Origin: a virus
Reading direction: 5' to 3' (one strand)
DNA: 23,260 nucleotides
Virus record (IMG/VR): IMGVR_UViG_3300025705_000025
Location: 1-23,260 of that record
Positions 1-6,158 of the stretch are shown here, in pieces. Within the stretch, counting starts at the first letter, position 1; each line of letters starts with the position of its first letter. The notes below the pieces were generated by a model. That model was not told the DNA's origin and searched no databases. It worked only from the letters and a program-made list of their open reading frames with translations. A program made the position numbers and the translations under genes.

Positions 1-388
1 CTTCTAATTCAGGAGTCGCCCTACCTATCGCAGGAGTCCCCCTACCCAATGCAAAAGGCTTTTGGATGTTAGGCGGCGGGAGACCGGGGCCATCTGGCTC
101 CCCCTCCTCGCCCTTCTTGCCGACACCGTATACAGCGCCATATACAAGAGCGTTGCGGATGGCTTCGGGGTCGTTGATAGCCTTAGAGAGACCCTTACTC
201 ATACCTGGGGCTTCAGGTTTCCATGAATCTCCGCGCCAGTCGGCCACGCCGCCAGCCGTTTGAGGACCCCCGAAAGAGGCCCTGCCTGGGCCACCATCTT
301 CCCAGGTACGTTGCCATACACCAGTGTTGGGGTTACCAGTTCCTGATAGGGGCTGGCCTGCTCGGTACGGGTTAAACTTCTCAGCCAT
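1..388 (-). CDS. Hypothetical Gly/Pro-rich phage protein, C-terminus cut off by window edge
   Basis: I do not recognise this protein. The frame is open from the ATG at 388 to base 1 with no stop, giving 129 visible residues beginning MAEKFNPYRAGQPLSG. It is rich in Gly, Pro and charged residues, has no hydrophobic segment, and contains a patch AIRNALVYGAVYGVGKK around residues 80-96. The last visible part is a seven-residue tandem repeat, GRGTPAI then GRATPEL. The start is well supported: GAAGGAG lies seven bases upstream and the ATG overlaps the stop of the upstream gene as TAATG, so the two are probably translationally coupled. It is the fourth gene of a tight group starting at 1408. The low-complexity composition would suit a virion or scaffold-like protein, but that is a guess. 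Confidence 0.8.
   Translation of the reverse strand, partial: MAEKFNPYRAGQPLSGTGNPNTGVWQRTWEDGGPGRASFGGPQTAGGVADWRGDSWKPEAPGMSKGLSKAINDPEAIRNALVYGAVYGVGKKGEEGEPDGPGLPPPNIQKPFALGRGTPAIGRATPELE
10..46 (-). repeat. Tandem 21-base coding repeat (GR[G/A]TP motif)
   Basis: CAGGAGTCGCCCTACC at 10-25 recurs at 31-46 with one mismatch in 16 bases, at a period of 21 bases (seven codons). On the coding (minus) strand it reads GRGTPAI-GRATPEL. The window ends here, so the number of units is unknown. Confidence 0.7.
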
Positions 389-723
389 TAGTAGACTCCT
401 TCGCTCATAGCGTTGCGGGCAGAACCGCCCCATTTGGTATCAGAGTAGTCTGATATGATACTCGGCTGTACGACGACCCCACTCACCCATGAACGGTTAG
501 ATGGCGCAAGGCGGTCTGCACTAAGTACGTCGTGGATACCTGCCTGAGAGGTTGTGAACCCACGTCGTTCAGCGTGTAGGACAACAGGGGCTACGGGGCG
601 AATCTGTCTAATAGCCTCAGCGGGAGCGTATGCAATCTGCAACGACTCATCAACCAGGAACTCTTCCCTGCTCTGAAAGGGTGCTTTCGATTGTTGTCGA
701 GGGGCTTGGTCACGTAGATTCAT
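388..723 (-). CDS. Hypothetical small phage protein
   Basis: A 111-residue soluble protein beginning MNLRDQAPRQQ that I do not recognise. It has no membrane segment or cysteine pair and is rich in Arg, Ala, Ser and Val, with a Val/Pro stretch around residues 43-48 (PVAPVV). I chose the ATG at 723 because it overlaps the previous stop as TAATG, the same one-base coupling used by the next gene; a GTG nine bases upstream is also in frame. A purine-rich stretch (GGGGTGGAAG) precedes it. It sits third of four small genes that probably form one transcript from 1408. No function can be assigned. Confidence 0.75.
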   Translation of the reverse strand: MNLRDQAPRQQSKAPFQSREEFLVDESLQIAYAPAEAIRQIRPVAPVVLHAERRGFTTSQAGIHDVLSADRLAPSNRSWVSGVVVQPSIISDYSDTKWGGSARNAMSEGVY

Positions 724-1208
724 TACTTCCACCCCGGCGCTAGGCTCTGGAGGGCAGTACGACGCTGAGGATCGATATGGCCCATATCCTCTACACGAGG
801 CAGGCCACTTGGGATACCACGGGGGCCGACTTTACCGTCGTTAGTAAGTCGAACAGGCTCAGCACCTGGGGGTGCCCACTTGATACCTGTCACCTGACGT
901 TCTAACCCTGTCATAAGGTTAAACTCATCAGGCCATAGGTAATCACCCTGGTTGATACGCTCACCCTTGTGAACTCCTCGGCTGTATGTACGCTTGTTCT
1001 GGCGCATGACGCCATCGAGGAGCTTGTCCTGACGGCGTGTCGTGGAACCGTGGATACCGATATAACCATCTGGGTACTGGGCATCGGGTGTTGCCCCGAA
1101 AGCTGCCAAGCGCCGGTCTTTAGCGTCACGGAAGCTAGGAGTGGGGCCGATAGCACCATCATTGGGGAGAGCTTCGCCTCCCTGCCACTGCGAAAAGGAT
1201 GTACTCAT
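723..1208 (-). CDS. Hypothetical phage protein, Gly/Pro/Arg-rich
   Basis: A 161-residue protein starting MSTSFSQWQGGEALPND, not recognised. It is polar and basic, rich in Gly, Pro, Arg and Asp, without cysteines or membrane segments. Short stretches such as YPDGYIGIHGS (about residues 45-55) and GIKWAPPGAEPVRLTNDGKVGP (near residues 108-129) look like loop-rich structural sequence. Its ATG overlaps the stop of the upstream gene as ATGA (4 bases) and its stop overlaps the next ATG by one base, so it is embedded in an operon. The ribosome-binding site is weak (GGGGTCAAAGAG), consistent with reliance on coupling. A minor virion role is possible but unproven. Confidence 0.78.
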   Translation of the reverse strand: MSTSFSQWQGGEALPNDGAIGPTPSFRDAKDRRLAAFGATPDAQYPDGYIGIHGSTTRRQDKLLDGVMRQNKRTYSRGVHKGERINQGDYLWPDEFNLMTGLERQVTGIKWAPPGAEPVRLTNDGKVGPRGIPSGLPRVEDMGHIDPQRRTALQSLAPGWK

Positions 1209-1408
1209 ACTCTTTGACCCCCATTAGAGAATCCCGCAGCCATGGCGAAGGCTTGGAAGCTACTTCCACGACCCCCTCCTAGGTGGGATACGGGGCGTGG
1301 TCCGTCTTGTTCGTCCTCGATTACCGGCTGACTGGTAGCTTGGCGATCAGCCATGCTCCTCATACCTTGAAGCGTTTTACGGGCACGGTCGGCCTCGGGA
1401 GAGAACAT
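1205..1408 (-). CDS. Hypothetical 67-residue protein, probably translated from a leaderless mRNA
   Basis: A short basic protein starting MFSPEADRARKTLQG, with a Gly-rich part around residues 43-49 (HLGGGRG) and ending GGQRV. I do not recognise it. No Shine-Dalgarno sequence precedes the ATG. Instead the extended -10 box TGATATACT ends six bases before the ATG, which would place the transcription start on the A of the ATG. It is the first gene of the four-gene leftmost group, and the next gene starts inside its stop codon (ATGA). Confidence 0.65.
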   Translation of the reverse strand: MFSPEADRARKTLQGMRSMADRQATSQPVIEDEQDGPRPVSHLGGGRGSSFQAFAMAAGFSNGGQRV

Positions 1409-1443
1409 GCAGTAAGTATATCAGATACTGTAGTCAGGAGTCC
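1406..1443 (-). promoter_or_regulatory. Candidate leaderless promoter, extended -10
   Basis: On the minus strand TATACT (1415-1420) is preceded by TGA (1421-1423), giving an extended -10. The six bases TACTGC separate it from the ATG at 1408, so the expected +1 is the A of that ATG. The TGA is also the stop codon of the SpoVS-like gene. The hexamer 17 bases upstream is GGACTC (1438-1443), not a classical -35, and is part of GGACTCCTG. Confidence 0.5.
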
Positions 1444-1711
1444 ATGTAATCGCTGAAATGGGCTTACCAGAGTCACCTTCGATATCATCAAATCCAATGA
1501 TATAACTGAGGTCGATACCTCGGGGGGCCACGAAACCACGAGCGATAGCGCAAGCCTTGGTAGCCTGGTTGACGGCAGCCGCTCCAATTGCTCGGACCTT
1601 CGGCTTGCCCCCACCCACTACTGCTCGTGCAATAACTGATGCGATAGCGCCAGCATTGCTGTCGCCCCGCACTCGGATAACGTCGTCTACATTCATATTC
1701 TTCTTAGTCAT
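1421..1711 (-). CDS. spoVS: SpoVS-like protein (stage V sporulation protein S family)
   Basis: A 96-residue protein with the hallmark SpoVS pattern: an N-terminal strand VIRVRGDSNAGAIASVIARA, then VRAIGAAAVNQATKACAIAR, then GFVAPRGIDLSYIIGFDDI and a C-terminal strand ending near the stop. Bacterial SpoVS is about 86 residues and reads AIGAGALNQAVKAVAIARG at the same place, so the match spans nearly the full length. SpoVS is a small Alba-like nucleic-acid-binding fold needed in Bacillus for late spore development; what it does in a phage is not established. The start at 1711 is supported by AGAAGG seven bases upstream. It lies between a PD-(D/E)XK nuclease gene and the Gly/Pro-rich cluster, with its own candidate promoter in the gap upstream. 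A short tail (TPDYSI) extends past the family core. Confidence 0.9.
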   Translation of the reverse strand: MTKKNMNVDDVIRVRGDSNAGAIASVIARAVVGGGKPKVRAIGAAAVNQATKACAIARGFVAPRGIDLSYIIGFDDIEGDSGKPISAITWTPDYSI

Positions 1712-1750
1712 TTCTAATCCTTCTGATATGCGAGTTGTGTACTTAGACCA

Positions 1751-1779
1751 AGTATAACAGACTACGTGTCCAGGAGTCC
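1751..1779 (-). promoter_or_regulatory. Candidate extended -10 promoter for the SpoVS-like gene
   Basis: In the 50-base gap, minus strand, TATACT (1751-1756) is preceded by TGT (1757-1759). The predicted start is near 1744, giving a leader of about 33 bases with AGAAGG before the ATG at 1711. GGACTCCTG (1771-1779) lies 14 bases before TATACTT, exactly as at the promoter near 1415. No good TTGACA-type -35 is present. Confidence 0.5.
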
Positions 1780-2133
1780 GTTTTCACGCATAACCAGGAT
1801 CATGCTGTTTAGAACTTCGACTGGCATGATTGCGACCCAATCTTCCCCGACGTTACGGGAGCCTGCCTTCTTTGCGACAACAGCACCGTAGTCGTGGCCG
1901 TTGTTTACCATCTCTTCTCTCAGTTCCTTGACGTGGCTGTGGACGTTAGAGATAGCTCCCTGCCCGCCTTTGACCTCGACTGTGAAGTTAGTACCGTCCT
2001 GGAGCCGTACGTCCCCTCGGTCATTAACGCCGGACAGGGTGAGACGATCTGCGTGGGGCCACCCGTTGGCCCGTAGGTAATCTCTTACACGGTTCTCGGC
2101 GTCAGTACCAGTCTGCTTAGGCTTATTGGTCAT
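1762..2133 (-). CDS. Small PD-(D/E)XK nuclease, Holliday-junction-resolvase-like
   Basis: A 123-residue protein with a compact PD-(D/E)XK core. An N-terminal helix carries E14 (GTDAENRVRDYLRANGW), followed by R30, D41 in GVNDRGDVRL and E53-x-K55 in FTVEVKGG, the standard metal-binding and catalytic set. This layout resembles archaeal Hjc-type resolvases and VRR-like phage endonucleases. By family it would cleave branched or other structured DNA in the cytoplasm. The ATG overlaps the thyX stop as ATGA, so the genes are co-translated. The substrate cannot be told from sequence; a restriction-like or nicking role is an alternative. A second protein of the same general class lies at 4032-4364. 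Confidence 0.75.
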   Translation of the reverse strand: MTNKPKQTGTDAENRVRDYLRANGWPHADRLTLSGVNDRGDVRLQDGTNFTVEVKGGQGAISNVHSHVKELREEMVNNGHDYGAVVAKKAGSRNVGEDWVAIMPVEVLNSMILVMRENGLLDT

Positions 2134-2840
2134 GGGGACACTCGCCCCCGGCGTACGTAAGCGTCATAGGTAAGGGGGAACGCCTCTGACAGGTAGCTCT
2201 CCATCACGTTGGCTACCTGCTCAATCTCATACTGTGGATACGAGGGGTATACGGCTGTTTCATCGTGAACTCTCAGGCTCAGGAAGTTCATCAGGGATCT
2301 AGCGTTGCAAGTGACGTAAGCTGAGGACATGATGTTTAGGGGGAGCACCATACGAGCTACCTCCCTTGCCACACCTTCCGACAGTAGCCCTTGATAGTGC
2401 TTGTAAGCCTGAGCGCTGGCAACCTCCATGATAGCTTTCATCTCTTCGCTAACAGGGTCGCCCTCTTTCGCATGAGTGATATCGTAATGTCCCGGCTTAC
2501 CCTCCTGATACCTAGCTCGGGAGGGGATGTAGAACTCGGGATTCAGCTCCCTGTATCGTGCGGACTCTTCGTTATAAGAGAACCCTACACGGTGGCGCAT
2601 GAACTCTCTCCACACAAAGATCGGTGCCTTTATGCGGAATGTCATCGACGTGTGCTCAAAGGGGGAACCGTGACGGTTCCGCATGAGGAAGTCAATAAAG
2701 GAAGATGCTGACTCAGGGTCGATATCACCAATAAGATCACCTCTAACAGAGACCTTGGCAGCATTAACGATTGCCTCGTCGTCTCCCATAGAGTTGAATA
2801 GGGACACTTCGGGGGAAGTAGTAAAACTAATCGATTCCAT
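2130..2840 (-). CDS. thyX: Flavin-dependent thymidylate synthase ThyX
   Basis: A 236-residue ThyX, close to the usual 220-250. It converts dUMP to dTMP using methylene-tetrahydrofolate and FAD/NADPH, working as a homotetramer. Diagnostic features are GSPFEHTSMTFRIKAPIF (58-75), the signature RHR at 82-84 followed by NEESARYREL (FAD and dUMP binding), and the C-terminal NARSLMNFLSLR region near residue 180. The signature spacing is RHR-x8-S rather than the textbook RHR-x7-S. The ATG at 2840 has AAGGAC seven bases upstream, in an AT-rich 27-base gap. Its presence fits a phage supplying its own dTTP. It is followed with a 4-base overlap by a small nuclease gene. Confidence 0.97.
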   Translation of the reverse strand: MESISFTTSPEVSLFNSMGDDEAIVNAAKVSVRGDLIGDIDPESASSFIDFLMRNRHGSPFEHTSMTFRIKAPIFVWREFMRHRVGFSYNEESARYRELNPEFYIPSRARYQEGKPGHYDITHAKEGDPVSEEMKAIMEVASAQAYKHYQGLLSEGVAREVARMVLPLNIMSSAYVTCNARSLMNFLSLRVHDETAVYPSYPQYEIEQVANVMESYLSEAFPLTYDAYVRRGRVSP

Positions 2841-2867
2841 TTCAAAAGTCCTTATGTATAATAGATA

Positions 2868-3137
2868 TTAGCGAGTTGACATTATATAGGTGAGATAGAG
2901 GAAACCCTCCATCATTACGATTAAATCATGGAGTTCCTGAGAGGAGAGGTCCTTCCAGGACCCGTCATACTCCTCGGGCACACCTGGCAACCATCGAGCT
3001 AGTTGATATCGCTCTTCCTTTGATAGCTTTATATCATCCTTAAGAGCCATGGCCTTTTTAAACCGCTTCTGCCAAGTAACGTCGTACGCCTTCTGTTCTT
3101 CTTCTTGGGTAAGCTCTCTCTTTACAACTTTACGCAT
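2868..3137 (-). CDS. Hypothetical small charged protein
   Basis: An 89-residue protein, MRKVVKRELTQEEEQ..., not recognised. It is highly charged and predicted mostly helical, with a W-rich middle (TWQKRFKKAM near 21-30, ARWLPGVPEEYDGSW near 47-61) and a hydrophobic C-terminal stretch (MMEGFLYLTYIM) that looks like a buried helix rather than a membrane anchor. I placed the start at 3137 because GGAGGAG lies six bases upstream; an in-frame ATG at 3152 would itself overlap that ribosome-binding site. It overlaps the end of the Cas4-like gene by 8 bases and precedes thyX. No function is assigned. Confidence 0.75.
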   Translation of the reverse strand: MRKVVKRELTQEEEQKAYDVTWQKRFKKAMALKDDIKLSKEERYQLARWLPGVPEEYDGSWKDLSSQELHDLIVMMEGFLYLTYIMSTR

Positions 3138-4035
3138 TGTCTGCTCCTCCATTCCAGCAGTAGTCTTTATATGTACAGAACCGGCATTGCTTAGACTTCA
3201 TAAAGCCTTCAGGTATCGGGGGTGCAACCTTATCCTCAAGCGAGTCGAGGACGGATGTAGCACCGTCAAGCATGGGCTGAACAACGTCTTTATCTAAGGT
3301 AACGTGGAACTCTTTAACGTCCTGACTCGCCTTGAACTCGTAGATAACGATACCCTTTTCCAAACCTAAGCAGTACATATACAAGTAGAGTTGACGTAAG
3401 TGGGGAGCAAACGGACGCTTGATAGCTTTCCATAAGTCATCCAACTTCATCTCACCACTCTCATAACCTGCGTACAAGCCAGGAGCATCCCACCGAATAG
3501 TACCTAGGCCGATGGACTTAATCTCTACTAAGGCATCACCCTGATCGTCTTTAATCCAACCATCGGTGTTGCCAATGATGTGATGTTTGCGATTGTAGAT
3601 ACTGACCTCAAGGTACTTGAACTTGTCAGCTACACCGCACTCGGGGCAGGTCGTTGGTGATTGAGCCGTGAACTTATGCCCACAGGACTCACACTTCCAG
3701 TCTCCCCACAGAATCCCTGCACGACGCATCCACTCTTGCCACTTGTCATGGATATCGTGCCCCGTACGAAAGATATTCATACGTTTCAGGGACACCGATG
3801 AAGGGTTAGACTCTGTAACATCTGTGATCTTGAAGTACGTACTACGGGGGCACCAATCAGTCTTAGCCAGGTCGCTTGGGTGGAGGTGTGCCGTATCACG
3901 ACTAGCGTTACGGTCCTCCATCTCATCCAGCATGACAGTTTCAATGATAGGGATAATCCTCTGATTGCCCTTAGCTGAAAACCGCTTCTTATAACTATCG
4001 ACTTTGTGCCAATCCTTTAGATTCTCGTTACTCAT
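3130..4035 (-). CDS. Cas4/RecB-family Fe-S nuclease with inserted zinc ribbon
   Basis: A 301-residue PD-(D/E)XK nuclease of the Cas4/RecB-like type. The cysteine set expected for a 4Fe-4S cluster is present: C62 (TDWCPRSTYF) and the C-terminal C284-x2-C287-x5-C293. Core residues are H96 (GHDIHDKW), D158 (NTDGW), E171-x-K173 (VEIKSIG) and the QxxxY-type helix HLRQLYLYMYCLG (212-224). Between H96 and D158 lies an extra four-cysteine ribbon, C115-x2-C118 and C130-x2-C133. Family members are DNA exonucleases that produce 3' overhangs for recombination; with RecA close by, end resection is the likely role. No CRISPR genes are present, so the Cas4 link is structural only. The ATG overlaps the previous stop as ATGA and has AGGAGG upstream. 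Confidence 0.87.
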   Translation of the reverse strand: MSNENLKDWHKVDSYKKRFSAKGNQRIIPIIETVMLDEMEDRNASRDTAHLHPSDLAKTDWCPRSTYFKITDVTESNPSSVSLKRMNIFRTGHDIHDKWQEWMRRAGILWGDWKCESCGHKFTAQSPTTCPECGVADKFKYLEVSIYNRKHHIIGNTDGWIKDDQGDALVEIKSIGLGTIRWDAPGLYAGYESGEMKLDDLWKAIKRPFAPHLRQLYLYMYCLGLEKGIVIYEFKASQDVKEFHVTLDKDVVQPMLDGATSVLDSLEDKVAPPIPEGFMKSKQCRFCTYKDYCWNGGADNA

Positions 4036-4364
4036 TCTGTATCCTCCTCATCTACACCGATCATGTCCAGAAAGTCGTCCTCTGGCATCAGAACGTATGA
4101 ATGGACCCCCCACTCCATAACGTAGAGGGGCAAACGCCCCTCTTTATACGCACGCCTTGCCAGGTCACGGAGATCCGAATGTCGGATCGTGGTGGTCTTA
4201 GCATCTGGGGACATCTTAGTTTTGGCCTCGACCATGTACTCGTCAGTCCGCACGTCAGCTTTCCGAACCCACCCTGCACCGGACATTGCGTTCACAGAGC
4301 CATTCATGGTCTTTGCTAGACGCTTCTCCTGCTTCTGGCTCTTAAGCTGCTCAGGACTGGGCAT
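4032..4364 (-). CDS. Small PD-(D/E)XK endonuclease, resolvase-like
   Basis: A 110-residue basic protein. The likely nuclease core is E13 in the first helix (KQEKRLAKTMNG), then GAGWVRKADVRTDEYMVEAK, in which D37 and E46-x-K48 form the PD-(D/E)XK triad, followed by a helix with RHSDLRDLARRAYKEGR (60-76) and a strand LPLYVMEW. This resembles small phage Holliday-junction resolvase-like proteins, and the position between the HD enzyme and the Cas4-like nuclease, near recA, supports a recombination role. I chose the ATG at 4364 because AGGAGG precedes it by five bases; an in-frame GTG at 4388 lacks a ribosome site. It overlaps the HD gene end by 14 bases. The substrate is inferred only. Confidence 0.7.
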   Translation of the reverse strand: MPSPEQLKSQKQEKRLAKTMNGSVNAMSGAGWVRKADVRTDEYMVEAKTKMSPDAKTTTIRHSDLRDLARRAYKEGRLPLYVMEWGVHSYVLMPEDDFLDMIGVDEEDTE

Positions 4365-4995
4365 CTTCGCCTCCTGTACGCACCTCACTGCGGAGGGTAA
4401 GCCACAGGGAGCTAAACTCCTCCTTGGCCTCAGCGGGCGTCAGCTTGCCCACACCGGCAACGGTGCGTCGGCTCTTCTCCTCGATATCGTAGACGTGCAT
4501 GTCAGCACGACGTACGAGGTCCCAACGATTGGTCCAAGCGTGACGCAGATCAACACGCTCGGAGACGTGCCATTCTACAATAGCCCGCATCATATCAGTT
4601 TCTAAGTCCTCATAGGGGGTATCACCAAGCCTAACGAGGTGCTTCCAGGGGCGGGGGATATCTAGCATATACGCCTCCGTAGCGTCGTGGATAAGGCCAA
4701 GCAACTGAACGTCTGAGGGTGCGCCCCATTCCTTCAGTGTCTCAGATACCCGTACAGAGTGCTCTGCTACTGAGTAGAAACCGTTAAGGTGACCAGCAAA
4801 CCGGCACAAGTTGGACAAAGAGAATGAGATATCAGTCATGCTGAACACCCAGGTGTCGGGATCTACGATGTCAAAGTCAATACCAGTCTGGGTACGGATG
4901 TGGTTACCTTCCTTGGGTCCCCGTACATAAGGGGGAACACGGAGGTCAAAATCCCTCTGTCCCTGATCTGTTCGTTCGATGATTGTCTTATCCAC
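4351..4995 (-). CDS. HD-domain phosphohydrolase (YfbR-like 5'-nucleotidase type)
   Basis: A 214-residue HD-superfamily enzyme. The metal ligands are visible: H79 (SVAEHSVRV), H103-D104 (GLIHDATEAYMLDIPRP) and D165 (RRADMHVY). The HDATEAYxxDIPxP form is typical of YfbR-like dNMP 5'-nucleotidases and related phage HD hydrolases, so a role in nucleotide-pool control beside thyX and recA is reasonable. The start is a GTG at 4995 with GAAGGAG six bases upstream. A TTG at 5034 would extend the frame by 13 residues but has no ribosome site. A 35-base gap separates it from recA. Exact substrate is unknown. Confidence 0.83.
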   Translation of the reverse strand: MDKTIIERTDQGQRDFDLRVPPYVRGPKEGNHIRTQTGIDFDIVDPDTWVFSMTDISFSLSNLCRFAGHLNGFYSVAEHSVRVSETLKEWGAPSDVQLLGLIHDATEAYMLDIPRPWKHLVRLGDTPYEDLETDMMRAIVEWHVSERVDLRHAWTNRWDLVRRADMHVYDIEEKSRRTVAGVGKLTPAEAKEEFSSLWLTLRSEVRTGGEDAQS

Positions 4996-5030
4996 GGTAG
5001 ACTCCTTCTGTGAGTGGTGGGGACATCTTA

Positions 5031-6128
5031 TCAAACGGATAGTTCAACGTCAACCTCTTCTACGATTTGATCGGATTCTTCTGACAACTCAAAGTTGCGA
5101 AACGTATCAACGTTCTTAGACAGGACCTTCATAGCAGCTTCCTTGATACGAGAGCAGAGTGCCTCATCCTCAGCTACTGCGACGTAGAGATCATCTTTGG
5201 ACTTACCGATACGCTCACCCTCAAACTTGTAGCGCCCCTCAAAGAGTTCCAGAGCAAGGGCGACAGTAACAACGTCCTTAGCCAGGTCGAACTGACCTAG
5301 GCCGAACCCTGACTTACTGTCTGCAAAGTAGAAGTCCACCTCTGCTGTCTGCTGGGGGCGGTACGTCTTATTCTTAAAGCACCGCATCTTGATGGTCTGG
5401 CCGACACGAGACTCGATAGACGATGCGTCTTTGAGCCACTCGTCTCGACGCACCTCTACACGAATGAAGTAAAAGTAGTTCTTAGCCTTACCGCCTGGAG
5501 TGGTGCGGGGGTCGCCAAACATAACGCCGATGCTGTCTCTCCATTGGTTAATGGCGATCAGAGTACACTCACGTTCTCCCTCGGTGCGGCGCTGTGCAGC
5601 AGCACACTTGCGGAAGAACTTACCCAGGAGACGGGCACCTACGGCCATACCAGCCTGGTCCATGGACTTCTCAACCTCGTCGTTGGGTACGAGGGCAGGG
5701 ATCGAGTCGATGACGACCATATCAACTGCGTGGTTCTCTACGGCCTTGAGCACCAGCTCCAGGGCCGTCTCCATCTCGTTAGTCTCAACCACCCATAGCC
5801 TATCGATATCGATACCAAACGATGCCGCATAGTCAGGGACGTACTCCTCGGCTGCTACCCAGAGGGCGAGGAACTCGGGATCTTCTCGCATGTTATGGGC
5901 AATAGTCTGATATGCGATAGCCGTCTTGCCCGACGACTCGTTACCTACGATCTCGTTCCACTGGTTAGCGGCGAACCCGCCACCCATAGCCAGGTCGTAG
6001 TCCAGGATGCCAGTGCTGAGGTGTGGCACGTCCTGACGGGTTGTACTGCCCCTCATAAGGACTCCGGCCCCCAGTTTCTTGTTCACTTCTGCTGCTAGTT
6101 CATCAATCGTCTTAAAGTTATCGCTCAT
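5031..6128 (-). CDS. recA: RecA-family recombinase
   Basis: A 365-residue RecA-like protein that would form ATP-dependent filaments on single-stranded DNA and drive strand exchange. Walker A is GNESSGKT (62-69), the catalytic Glu region is AAEEYVPDY (92-100), Walker B is VDMVVIDSIPAL (135-146, D141), and the L2 region begins INQWRDSIGVMFGDP with the sensor Gln at 195. The C-terminus is acidic (EEVDVELSV), as in bacterial RecA. The ATG at 6128 has GGAAG upstream within a leader that also holds a hairpin and an out-of-frame mini-ORF. With SSB, polymerase and three nucleases nearby, it likely serves recombination-dependent replication. Confidence 0.95.
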   Translation of the reverse strand: MSDNFKTIDELAAEVNKKLGAGVLMRGSTTRQDVPHLSTGILDYDLAMGGGFAANQWNEIVGNESSGKTAIAYQTIAHNMREDPEFLALWVAAEEYVPDYAASFGIDIDRLWVVETNEMETALELVLKAVENHAVDMVVIDSIPALVPNDEVEKSMDQAGMAVGARLLGKFFRKCAAAQRRTEGERECTLIAINQWRDSIGVMFGDPRTTPGGKAKNYFYFIRVEVRRDEWLKDASSIESRVGQTIKMRCFKNKTYRPQQTAEVDFYFADSKSGFGLGQFDLAKDVVTVALALELFEGRYKFEGERIGKSKDDLYVAVAEDEALCSRIKEAAMKVLSKNVDTFRNFELSEESDQIVEEVDVELSV

Positions 6129-6151
6129 CTTGTGCTTCCTTCGTTGTCATT
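6126..6151 (-). promoter_or_regulatory. recA leader with shared 12-base block and overlapping mini-ORF
   Basis: Minus-strand AATGACAACGAA (6140-6151) is identical to the block before the ssb gene (9979-9990). It starts a ten-codon frame reading MTTKEAQDER that ends in TAA just inside recA, overlapping the recA ATG in another frame. GGAAG within it is probably the recA ribosome-binding site. Confidence 0.4.
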
Positions 6152-6158
6152 ATTATGT

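Noticed and set aside
3130-4035. CRISPR-associated locus suggested by the Cas4-like protein
   Set aside because: No repeat array and no other cas genes in the window; Cas4-like nucleases occur alone in many phages.
5001-5034. TTG start extending the HD phosphohydrolase
   Set aside because: No ribosome site; the GTG at 4995 has GAAGGAG six bases upstream.
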